Of a DNA stretch of 64,000 bases, positions 7,761-15,507 are shown one piece after another (within the stretch, counting starts at the first letter, position 1; the number at the start of each line of letters is the position of its first letter). The stretch covers positions 1-64,000 of the forward strand of contig JBMYRH010000014.1 in assembly GCA_049602155.1 (NCBI GenBank), read 5' to 3'. The position numbers were made by a program, and so were the translations under genes. Under the pieces are notes generated by a model, which saw only the letters and a list, made by a program, of their open reading frames with translations, was not told the origin of the DNA and ran no database searches. Source of the stretch: JBMYRH01 sp049602155 (GTDB lineage: Bacteria > Myxococcota_A > UBA9042 > PHBI01 > JBMYRH01).

Positions 7761-9283
7761 GATGCCGTCCCTCCCTCGGGCTGAACCCCGGGGGGAGGCC
7801 CCGCTTGCGCGAGCGCTTGCAAATCCGGGCGACGCTCCGACCAGCTATGCGCCTGCTCGTAGGCGTACCCAACCCGCAGCATCGTAGCTTCATCCATAGG
7901 ACGACCGATGAGCTGAAGCCCTACGGGGAGCGCGCGCTCATCGAACCCACATGGGATCGAGGCACAGGGCAACCCCGCCAAATTCGCAGGGATCGTGTAC
8001 ACGTCCATCAAGTACATCTGAAGCGGGTCTTCGGTGCGCTCACCGAGCCTGACCGCGGAGACGGGAGAGGTCGGGCCCGCGATCACATCGCACCGCTCGA
8101 AGGCCTGTGTGAAATCACGTCGCACCAAGGTGCGAACCTTTTGGGCTTGAAGATAATAGGCATCGTAATAGCCACTTGAGAGCGCATAGGTACCGAGCAG
8201 CAAGCGCCGGGTGACCTCAGGGCCGAACCCTTCCGCGCGGCTGACTGCGATCATGTCGTTCAAGGGCAACGCCTTGGGCGTGCGGTGGCCGTAGGCGATC
8301 CCGTCGTAGCGCGCGAGGTTCGATGACGCCTCGGCGGTGGCGATGATGTAATAAGCCGGCACCGCGTAACGGGTGTGGGGGAGCGAAACCTCTACCAATT
8401 CGCACCCCTGCGCTTCGAGGGCGGAGAGGGCGGTGCGCACCTGAGCCTCCACGCCGGGGTCGAGGCCCTCAGCGAAGTACTCCTTGGGGATCCCGACGCG
8501 GAGCCCCTTCACAGGTGTGCGCAGCGTGGAGAGCGTTTGGCATGGAGGTCGCGGGATCGAGGTCGAGTCGAGCGGGTCATGACCTGAGAGGACATCGAGG
8601 AGCCTCGCAGCGTCCTCAACGGTGCGGCCGAAGGGGCCCACCTGGTCCAAGCTTGAGGCGAAGGCGATCGCCCCCCAGCGGCTGACCCGCCCATAGGTCG
8701 GCTTCACGCCGACCACACCGCAGAAGCTCGCGGGTTGTCGGATGGAGCCACCGGTGTCTGTGCCGAGCGCAAGAGGACAGGTCCCGGCTGCGACCGCGGC
8801 CGCCGATCCTCCGGAGGAGCCTCCAGGGACCCGCGCTGGATCCCACGGATTGCGCACCGCGCCGAATGCGGAGCGCTCATTGGATGAGCCCATCGCGAAC
8901 TCATCCATGTTCAACTTACCGAGGACGATGGCGTCCGCCTCTCGAAGTCGCCGGACAACCGAGGCGTCATAAGGCGGGACGAAGTGCGCGAGCATGGCGG
9001 ACCCGGCTGTGGTCGGTAGCCCCTCCGTGCAGATCATGTCCTTGACCCCGATCGGCAGCCCTGCGAGGGCGCCGAGCGCCTCACCGGCTGCGCGGCGGGC
9101 GTCGATCTTCTCAGCCGTGGCCAACGCTCCAGCCTCGTCAACGTGTAGCCAGGCGTTCATCGACGGGTCGACCACACGGATCTGCGCGAGCGCAGCCTCC
9201 GTTAAGGCCACCGATGTGATCTCTCCTGCGCTCAGCGCCTCCAATAGTCGGCTCGCCGACCATGACAAGTTCACCTGCGACAT
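7757..9283 (-). CDS. gatA: Asp/Glu-tRNA amidotransferase subunit A
   Basis: The protein is 508 residues from the ATG at 9283, one base after the gatC stop. The frame stays open to 9382, but that part overlaps gatC and is not family-like. GatA hydrolyses glutamine to supply ammonia to GatB. It belongs to the amidase-signature family. The Ser-cisSer-Lys triad is visible: K81 in GVKDMICT, S156 in GGSSGGSA and S180 in GTDTGGSIRQPA. C-terminal motifs such as ANLAGLPCASIPCG are also conserved. The stop overlaps gatB by 4 bases. Confidence 0.97.
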   Translation of the reverse strand: MSQVNLSWSASRLLEALSAGEITSVALTEAALAQIRVVDPSMNAWLHVDEAGALATAEKIDARRAAGEALGALAGLPIGVKDMICTEGLPTTAGSAMLAHFVPPYDASVVRRLREADAIVLGKLNMDEFAMGSSNERSAFGAVRNPWDPARVPGGSSGGSAAAVAAGTCPLALGTDTGGSIRQPASFCGVVGVKPTYGRVSRWGAIAFASSLDQVGPFGRTVEDAARLLDVLSGHDPLDSTSIPRPPCQTLSTLRTPVKGLRVGIPKEYFAEGLDPGVEAQVRTALSALEAQGCELVEVSLPHTRYAVPAYYIIATAEASSNLARYDGIAYGHRTPKALPLNDMIAVSRAEGFGPEVTRRLLLGTYALSSGYYDAYYLQAQKVRTLVRRDFTQAFERCDVIAGPTSPVSAVRLGERTEDPLQMYLMDVYTIPANLAGLPCASIPCGFDERALPVGLQLIGRPMDEATMLRVGYAYEQAHSWSERRPDLQALAQAGPPPGVQPEGGTAS

Positions 9284-9284
9284 G

Positions 9285-9554
9285 TCACACGACCTTCGGC
9301 ACGATGAACGATTCACCATCGTCGGACGGGGCATTGGCCAACGTCCGCTCTCGCGCCAATGTCTCGCCTGGGGCGTCCTCACGAAAAGGCGTGTCGATGT
9401 GAACCACGTGCCGAGTGGGGTCGACCTCTGAGAGGTCGAGTTCTTCCAAGGTCGCCACCAGGTTCAAGACGCCCTCAAGCTCTCCCGAGTAACGGGCAGA
9501 CTCCTCTGCGTCGAGGGCTATGCGCGCGAGACGGGCGACGGTGTCGATGTCCAT
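9285..9554 (-). CDS. gatC: Asp/Glu-tRNA amidotransferase subunit C
   Basis: This 89-residue subunit wraps around GatA and stabilises the GatA-GatB interface. Typical features are VARLARIALDAEES, the LDLSEVDPTRHV segment, PFREDAP and the terminal FIVPKVV. GGAGG lies about 7 bases before the ATG. It follows the phosphomannomutase gene by 22 bases and is one base from gatA. Confidence 0.95.
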   Translation of the reverse strand: MDIDTVARLARIALDAEESARYSGELEGVLNLVATLEELDLSEVDPTRHVVHIDTPFREDAPGETLARERTLANAPSDDGESFIVPKVV

Positions 9555-9576
9555 ATCGGCCTCCGACGCCGGCTTA

Positions 9577-10929
9577 TCACATGCCGCCGTGGCTCGCCAC
9601 GAAGGCCTCTAGAGTCTGACGAATGCGGCCCAAAGCATCTGCGGACTCAGCCTCAGCGCGCAGCACGATGACCGGCTGGGTGTTGGAGGCGCGGATCAAG
9701 CCCCACCCGTCTCCAAAATCAATGCGGGCTCCGTCGATATCGATCACGGGGTAGGAGGCCTTGAAGTGAGCGACTGCCTGACCGACGACCTCGAACTTGG
9801 TGTCATCAGAGCACGGCAGCCGTATCTCCGGAGTGACATGGGTCTTAGGCACGTCGGCAAAGAGGCTGCTCAGAGGCGCCGATGTGTGACTGACGATCTC
9901 CAACAACCGCATGGTCGTGTAGACGGCGTCATCAAAACCAAACCAGCGGTGCTTAAAGAAGATGTGGCCGCTCATCTCGCCACCCAGCAGAGAGCCCTCT
10001 TGGAGCATCCTCTCCTTGATAATGCTGTGCCCGACTTGGCTCATAATCGGTCGACCACCATGAGCAGCGATGTCATCAAAGAGGGTCTGCGAACATTTAA
10101 CCTCACTGACGATCGCGGCGCCTGGGTTCTCCTTGAGGATGGCGCGGCTCAGGAGGATCATCAGCCTGTCCCCCCAGATGATCTCGCCGGCCTCATCCAC
10201 CACACCGATACGATCCGCGTCACCGTCATACGCCACGCCAAGGTCGGCGTTCGTCTCACGCACTGCAGCGATCACATCCTGAAGGTTCTCCGCCACAGTT
10301 GGATCCGGGTGATGGTTCGGAAACCGGCCATCCATCTCGATAAACTTCGGGACGACCTCGACCCCTAGTCGCTGAAGGATCGCGACCGCTGACGGTCCAC
10401 CAGTGCCGTTCCCGCCGTCGACGACCACCCTCAGCGGTCGGTCACCCAGCGTGATGTTGTTCACCACGTAGTCGACATACACGTCGAAGATGGGGGCCTC
10501 TTCTAACGTCCCCGTCCCGTAGACGAAGTCCTCTTGCTCCATGCGCGCTCGCAAGCGCTGAATGGCATCACCGTGCAGCGATGCCTTGCCCTGCATCATC
10601 TTGAAGCCGTTGTAGTTGGCAGGGTTATGGCTCCCCGTGATCTGCACACCGCCATCCGCATCGTGATGGAAGACGGAGAAGTAGAGCAGCGGGCTCGGGA
10701 CCACGCCCACGTCGATGACATCGAGGCCGCTCTCGAGGAGGCCGGTCGCGAAGGCCTCACGAAGGCGGGGACCGTGAAGCCGGCAGTCACGCCCTAAGGT
10801 CACGCGCTGCCCGCCTGCCGCTCGGATTTCCGCGGCGTAGGCACGCCCGAGGGAAAGAGCGATCTCGTCCGTGAGATCGACGTCGGCCACACCACGCACG
10901 TCGTAAGCGCGAAAGATTTGGGGGTTCAT
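9577..10929 (-). CDS. manB: Phosphomannomutase/phosphoglucomutase
   Basis: This 450-residue protein belongs to the alpha-D-phosphohexomutase family. It interconverts mannose-6-phosphate and mannose-1-phosphate, and usually also the glucose pair. Domain order is normal: the start FRAYDVRGV, the phosphoserine loop TGSHNP with S100, the metal loop DGDADRIGVVDE, sugar-binding GGEMSGH and the C-terminal phosphate site RASNTQP. It overlaps the upstream GDP-mannose pyrophosphorylase gene as ATGA, so both steps to GDP-mannose are coupled. The closest well-known type is AlgC/ManB; substrate preference cannot be read from sequence. Confidence 0.93.
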   Translation of the reverse strand: MNPQIFRAYDVRGVADVDLTDEIALSLGRAYAAEIRAAGGQRVTLGRDCRLHGPRLREAFATGLLESGLDVIDVGVVPSPLLYFSVFHHDADGGVQITGSHNPANYNGFKMMQGKASLHGDAIQRLRARMEQEDFVYGTGTLEEAPIFDVYVDYVVNNITLGDRPLRVVVDGGNGTGGPSAVAILQRLGVEVVPKFIEMDGRFPNHHPDPTVAENLQDVIAAVRETNADLGVAYDGDADRIGVVDEAGEIIWGDRLMILLSRAILKENPGAAIVSEVKCSQTLFDDIAAHGGRPIMSQVGHSIIKERMLQEGSLLGGEMSGHIFFKHRWFGFDDAVYTTMRLLEIVSHTSAPLSSLFADVPKTHVTPEIRLPCSDDTKFEVVGQAVAHFKASYPVIDIDGARIDFGDGWGLIRASNTQPVIVLRAEAESADALGRIRQTLEAFVASHGGM

Positions 10930-11972
10930 AAGAGCTCCTTTCGGCCCGAGATCTTGAGGAGATCCACGATCTCGCGGATGCGCTGAGCGTCATCCCGGGG
11001 GCAGACCATTGTGGCATCCGCCGTGTGCACGACGACGAGATCGCTCACACCCACGGTCGCCACCATCCCATCCTCGGCAAAGAGGACATTGTTGGCACCA
11101 TCAATCTCCACCACGTCACCCATCGTGTAGGTACTCTCGTTCGCATCACGAAAGTCCCAAAGGGTGCGCCAGCTTCCGACGTCAGACCAGCCAAAGTCAC
11201 CGGGAATCACTGCGACTTTATCGGTGCGCTCCATCACAGCGTAGTCAATGCTGATCGAGGGCAGCGCGTCGTAGACGTCGCTCAGGGGCTCCGAGTCGAG
11301 CCGAGCGAGGCCCTGGGTGACCTCCGGCGCATATTTCGCCATCTCATCAAGCATCAGCTGCGCAGGAGCGAAGAACATCCCAGCATTCCAATAGTAGCGA
11401 CCATCGGCCAAGTAGGTCAGCGCCGTCTCAATATCGGGCTTCTCTTTAAACGCCTCGACCGATTGGACGCCCGGGGTCACCTCTTCACCAGCGCGGATGT
11501 ATCCATAACCGGTCTCTGGACGCGTCGCTGGGATGCCCAAGGTGACGATTCGCCCCTCGGAAGCCGCCTCGAGCGCGCGGGCCGCGGTCTCGCGATAAGC
11601 GTCCTCATCGAGGATGAGCTGATCGGCCGGCAAGATCGCGAGGACAGCGTCTGGGTCAAGCGCCGCGATATGCTTGGCTGCCCACCCGATGGCCGGGGCT
11701 GTGTTCCTCCCCATCGGCTCCTCGAGGACGTTGGCAGCGGGGAGCTCTGGGAGCGCTTCACGCATGGCCTCGCCCAAGACCTCGCCCGTGACGATCAGCT
11801 GGCGCTCCGCTGGGACCATTGGGAGCAATCGATCCACGGTTCGACGCACCATCGTGCCACCACCGAAGAGGTCTAAGAGCTGCTTCGGACGTTGACGCCT
11901 TGAGAGCGGCCAAAAGCGGCTCCCTACTCCACCCGCCATAATGACGGTCCAGATATGAGAAGAGTCATTCAT
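10926..11972 (-). CDS. manC: Mannose-1-phosphate guanylyltransferase
   Basis: The protein is 348 residues from the ATG at 11972, which shares TAATG with the uppP stop and has GGAAG just upstream. The frame extends to 12029, but that part lies inside uppP. It makes GDP-mannose from GTP and mannose-1-phosphate. The N-terminal nucleotide-binding motif is MAGGVGSRFWPLSR with RPKQLLDL. Other family motifs are EPMGRNTAPAI, WNAGMFF and DFGWSDVGSW. It is a single-domain form; the C-terminal mannose-6-phosphate isomerase domain found in many ManC/AlgA proteins is absent. It is followed by the phosphomannomutase, so the operon supplies mannosyl precursors for surface glycans. Confidence 0.93.
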   Translation of the reverse strand: MNDSSHIWTVIMAGGVGSRFWPLSRRQRPKQLLDLFGGGTMVRRTVDRLLPMVPAERQLIVTGEVLGEAMREALPELPAANVLEEPMGRNTAPAIGWAAKHIAALDPDAVLAILPADQLILDEDAYRETAARALEAASEGRIVTLGIPATRPETGYGYIRAGEEVTPGVQSVEAFKEKPDIETALTYLADGRYYWNAGMFFAPAQLMLDEMAKYAPEVTQGLARLDSEPLSDVYDALPSISIDYAVMERTDKVAVIPGDFGWSDVGSWRTLWDFRDANESTYTMGDVVEIDGANNVLFAEDGMVATVGVSDLVVVHTADATMVCPRDDAQRIREIVDLLKISGRKELL

Positions 11973-12796
11973 TAGCTTCCATTCATACGCCAGTAGAGCG
12001 CCAGAGCAGCCACTGCGAGGCAATACCACGCAAAGAGATGCAGGCGACCACGACGTAATAGCCTAAGTAAGACCAACAGGGCGGCGGTGCCGGACGCACA
12101 GGCGACCACACCCCCAATAATATAGATGCCGAGACCATCGGCGCTGATCACGCTCAGGTCCAGCTTCAACAAGAGCGCCCCGAAAATTGCGGGGACTGAG
12201 AGCAAGAACGAGAACGCTGCAGCGGCCTCCCGATCGAGGCCCGAGAGCATCCCAGCAGTGATCGTCGACCCGCTGCGAGAGATCCCACGGAAGACCGCCA
12301 TCCCTTGGATTGTCCCGACCAAGAGCGCATCACGCACGGTCAGCTCTCGAAGGGTGCGACCTGTTTTCCCCTCGGCGCGCTTTTGCACGACACCAAGGCC
12401 AAAGAGGATGCCTGCGTTCAAGGTCAGGGCCGCGGCGATCCAACCGAGATCTAGCGCCAAGGACTCCATCATGTCGCCGAGGCCAATCCCGATGATCCCT
12501 GTCGGGACCGAGCCGACGATGACCATCAGCCCCAGACGAAAATCAGCCGCCTCATCAGGGCTCGCGACGCGACGCAATGAGGCCCAAAGCCCCTTGAGAA
12601 TGCGGCCGATCTCCCTGCGATACACAAACAAGACCGGGACCAACGTCCCGACGTGCAGCACGACATCAAAGAACGTCTGAGGCTCAGCGACCCCAAAGAT
12701 CCGCTGAATGAGGCGTAAATGACCGCTCGAGGACACCGGCAGGAATTCGGTAAGCCCTTGAACCACGGCCAGCACAATGACCAAGGCGACCGTCAT
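11972..12796 (-). CDS. uppP: Undecaprenyl-diphosphate phosphatase
   Basis: This 274-residue integral membrane protein of the BacA/UppP family removes a phosphate from undecaprenyl diphosphate to recycle the lipid carrier for peptidoglycan and O-antigen. The catalytic motifs are EFLPVSSSGHL near the N-terminus and GISRSGSTI in the second half. Several hydrophobic helices span the rest. Its ATG overlaps the OmpA-family gene stop as ATGA, and its stop overlaps manC. Placement with GDP-mannose genes fits a role in glycan export and cell-wall synthesis. Confidence 0.96.
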   Translation of the reverse strand: MTVALVIVLAVVQGLTEFLPVSSSGHLRLIQRIFGVAEPQTFFDVVLHVGTLVPVLFVYRREIGRILKGLWASLRRVASPDEAADFRLGLMVIVGSVPTGIIGIGLGDMMESLALDLGWIAAALTLNAGILFGLGVVQKRAEGKTGRTLRELTVRDALLVGTIQGMAVFRGISRSGSTITAGMLSGLDREAAAAFSFLLSVPAIFGALLLKLDLSVISADGLGIYIIGGVVACASGTAALLVLLRLLRRGRLHLFAWYCLAVAALALYWRMNGS

Positions 12797-13857
12797 TTCA
12801 GGATATGGAACTCCACACGACGGTTCCGGGCACGGCCTTCTTTCGTGTCGTTGGTGTCAATGGGCGTCTCTTCACCGTAGCCCACCGCATCGAGTCGATC
12901 GCCCGACACACCACCCTTCTTCTTCAGGTATTTCTTCACCGACTTCGCGCGCTTCTCGCTAAGGCGTTTGTTGTACTTCGCACCGGCCCGCGAGTCCGTA
13001 TGACCTTCGATCCGGACACGCAGCGAGGCCTTCTTATTCAAGACGTCACCGACCTCATCGAGTAAGTCGAAGCTCTTCTTCAGGATGCGCGAGCTGCCAG
13101 TCGCGAAGAAGATCTTCTGCTTCAGCTCGATGCGCGTCTCGGTCACGACGATCTTCTTGTAGAGATCAGGGCAACCATCGTCGTCAGCGTCGCCATCGAT
13201 ATCTTCCGGCTGGTTCGGACACTTGTCGACCGGATCCATGATCCCATCGTTGTCGTTATCCGGCTCAGGGCAGCCGTCGATGTCTTCCCAGCCGTCATGA
13301 TCCTCGGGCACTAAGGGGCAACGATCGAGGTCGTCTCGAATGCGGTCGTTATCGTTGTCCAGCTCAGGGCAGCCATCTTCGTCGAGGTACCCGTCGAAGT
13401 CCTCAGGCTTGTCTGGACAAAGGTCTATCTCGTCGTTGATGCCGTCACCGTCCCGATCGTACTCAGGGCAGCCATCTTCATCCCGATCGCCATCGAAGTC
13501 CTCGGGCTCTGTCGGGCACTCATCGATGCCATCATGGACCCCGTCCATGTCCGTATCCGGCTGACACTCATCGCCACGCGACCCTTCCCACGCGATCTTC
13601 GCGTTGGCCTGAGCCTTGTTCAGGTGGCGGTCGGCTTTAATCGGTCGGCCGACGCCAGACTCATAGACCGCGAAAGCCAAGTTTGAGCGCGCCTCCGCGA
13701 ACTCGCGAGGCATGCAGATCTTAGCGGGGACCTCCATCCCCTCAAGGAACCGACCAAGCTCGTCGTTCTTCGAGTCGACGTAGCCGCCGGTCGCGCAAGC
13801 GCTGACGAGCCAGCCTGCACACCAGAGGAAGGCGGCGCTAAGGAGAACGCGCTTCAA
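12793..13857 (-). CDS. OmpA-family lipoprotein with TSP type-3 repeats
   Basis: The 354-residue protein starts with TTG at 13857, sharing TTGA with the upstream stop, with GGAG nearby. The lipobox VSAC places the lipidated Cys at 21. Residues about 98-212 hold four to five Asp-rich calcium-binding repeats of thrombospondin type 3 form (DTDMDGVHDGIDECP, NDNDGIMDPVDKCP). Residues about 245-354 form the OmpA peptidoglycan-binding domain (RVRIEGHTDS, NKRLSEKRAKSVKKYL, RNRRVEF). It should tether the outer membrane to peptidoglycan. The preceding gene is a small Ala-rich lipoprotein, a pairing common in this bacterial group. Confidence 0.92.
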   Translation of the reverse strand: MKRVLLSAAFLWCAGWLVSACATGGYVDSKNDELGRFLEGMEVPAKICMPREFAEARSNLAFAVYESGVGRPIKADRHLNKAQANAKIAWEGSRGDECQPDTDMDGVHDGIDECPTEPEDFDGDRDEDGCPEYDRDGDGINDEIDLCPDKPEDFDGYLDEDGCPELDNDNDRIRDDLDRCPLVPEDHDGWEDIDGCPEPDNDNDGIMDPVDKCPNQPEDIDGDADDDGCPDLYKKIVVTETRIELKQKIFFATGSSRILKKSFDLLDEVGDVLNKKASLRVRIEGHTDSRAGAKYNKRLSEKRAKSVKKYLKKKGGVSGDRLDAVGYGEETPIDTNDTKEGRARNRRVEFHILK

Positions 13858-14234
13858 GGTCGCTCCAGCGCATCACGGGCCTTCAAGCGCTGCTGGAGCA
13901 CTTGCTGACGCATCTTCTCTTTCTCTGCCTGCTCCACGGCAGCCTTGGCGAACGCCATCGCTTCATTGGCCATCTCAGAGGCGGCCTGATACTCGGCGCG
14001 ACCATCGATCCGCTTGGCCTTATCCAAGTACAGGACAGCCATCCAATATTCGTAGCGTGCGTTGATCTGCGCATCGGCTTGTTGCGCCAACTCGATCGCG
14101 TCCTCAGCGTCGCCCACAGCAGACGCGACTTGGATCGGCCCACAGGCCGCAAGGCACAACAGGGCAGTGAGCGCGAACGCGATGATGCGCTGCAACTTTC
14201 TTCGCTCGAGACCATCGCGAACCGTTCGGATCAA
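13854..14234 (-). CDS. Small helical lipoprotein, DUF4398-like
   Basis: This 126-residue protein starts with TTG at 14234, with GGGAG about 6 bases upstream. The signal peptide ends in a lipobox LAAC (Cys near residue 31). The mature part is all-helical and rich in Ala, Glu and Gln (DAEDAIELAQQADAQINARYEYWMAVLYLDKAKR), like DUF4398 proteins that often sit beside OmpA-family genes. It probably lies in the periplasm as an outer-membrane lipoprotein. It is the first gene of the long minus-strand operon, coupled by TTGA to the OmpA gene. Its exact role is unknown. Confidence 0.75.
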   Translation of the reverse strand: MIRTVRDGLERRKLQRIIAFALTALLCLAACGPIQVASAVGDAEDAIELAQQADAQINARYEYWMAVLYLDKAKRIDGRAEYQAASEMANEAMAFAKAAVEQAEKEKMRQQVLQQRLKARDALERP

Positions 14235-14420
14235 CCTTGCTCCCAGGCTTGTGGAGGGTCAGGCCCGCCGCCTCTCCGTCCATTAAGCACTCTGAAATCG
14301 GTACACCCGACGCCGGTCGCTGTCAATCGGACGGCCCTTGCGAAGTTCCACTCTGCCCTCCTATAGTCCGACGCCGATTTCGGTTCTATTCGACACCCTA
14401 CTCGACGCACCGCTGACATC

Positions 14421-15467
14421 ATGCCCTTCTCCTCACTGCTTACCTCTCGCAAGACCATCGTGCTGGTCCCGCTCTTCCTGATCTGGCTGGTCGGTGATCT
14501 GGGCACCAAACATTGGGCTGACATTAACCTCGGCGATCCAAGGCACCCTTTGGTCTTCCGGGCCAGCGCCGAGGATGTGGGCCAGCCCGTCAGCGCGCTG
14601 ATCGAGCGCCAGCTGCAGAGCGAATCTCCGGCCGCGCTCGCGAGCGCTCTGAAGCATGTGGTGCGGCTGCCTGCCGTCCGGGCCTTCGACCCAGAGACCC
14701 GAGTCTTCGATCGGGATGGGGCGATGGGGAAAACACGCGGCATCTACCTATTCTGGCGAGGACAAGACCTCCCTCCACGGCGGCTCAACAAGACAGCGCG
14801 AGGCGCGATCACGTATTGGGCACAGAGTGCCTCACCCAAGCTGGATCAATCAGCCCTGTCCTCTGGGGTCGACGACGCATTGGCCGAGATCACGCTGCGA
14901 CAGTGGTTGAAGTCCAAGCTCCGTCGCCTGAGCGAAGACGAGATCACGCAGCTCGCCGCCTCTGGCATCCACCCGCTGGAAGCCCCGAACCCTCGGGTGG
15001 GCCCTTCGACCCTCGTCAAAGCAGACGACGTCTTCTTGCTGGAGTGGCGCCGCATCGACGTGATGGCGGACTGGTGGAAATGGATCTATGCAGAGAACCC
15101 AGGCGCAGCGTTTGGGTTCATGAAGCAGGTCCCCGAGACGGCGCGTGACCTGACCTTCTTTGGGCTCACGCTGATCGTCTTCTTTGCGATCGTCGTCTTC
15201 GTCATCCGCACGGAGCAGCGCTTCTGGGCCGTCAACCTCGCGCTGGTCAGTATCTTGGCGGGCGCAGCAGGCAATTTCGTCGACCGCGTCCGATACGGAT
15301 ACGTGATCGACTTCATCGACATGCACCTAGGGTTCATGCGGTGGCCGACCTACAACGTGGCGGATATCGCGATCACGGTGGGGATCATCGTGCTGATCGG
15401 GGACATCTTGTTCAACAAAGACAGCCCCCTCGCAGCGCCACCCGAGGAGTCCAAAGACGCCGGATAG
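14421..15467 (+). CDS. lspA: Lipoprotein signal peptidase with large insertion
   Basis: LspA is the inner-membrane aspartyl protease that cleaves prolipoprotein signal peptides after lipidation. The C-terminal part is canonical: NPGAAFG (226-232), GNFVDRVRYGYVIDF with catalytic D297, and YNVADIAITVG with catalytic D315. TM1 (12-28, with DLGTK) is also in place. Between TM1 and the NPGAAFG loop there is a hydrophilic insert of about 175 residues (roughly 35-210) where usual LspA has only a short loop. Total length is 348 residues against about 160-200 in the family. The insert should face the periplasm and contains no motif I recognise. The window encodes at least eight lipoproteins that would need this enzyme. 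Confidence 0.9.
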   Translation: MPFSSLLTSRKTIVLVPLFLIWLVGDLGTKHWADINLGDPRHPLVFRASAEDVGQPVSALIERQLQSESPAALASALKHVVRLPAVRAFDPETRVFDRDGAMGKTRGIYLFWRGQDLPPRRLNKTARGAITYWAQSASPKLDQSALSSGVDDALAEITLRQWLKSKLRRLSEDEITQLAASGIHPLEAPNPRVGPSTLVKADDVFLLEWRRIDVMADWWKWIYAENPGAAFGFMKQVPETARDLTFFGLTLIVFFAIVVFVIRTEQRFWAVNLALVSILAGAAGNFVDRVRYGYVIDFIDMHLGFMRWPTYNVADIAITVGIIVLIGDILFNKDSPLAAPPEESKDAG

Positions 15468-15507
15468 TGTCCCTCGACGCTAAACGGCTCGATCCCTCGG
15501 CCCAGCG

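Noticed and set aside
9284..9382. Upstream extension of gatA
   Set aside because: The extra residues overlap gatC and do not match the GatA N-terminus. The ATG at 9283, one base after gatC, is the better start.
12126..12680. 184-codon plus-strand frame
   Set aside because: It is antisense to uppP, which has clear catalytic motifs.
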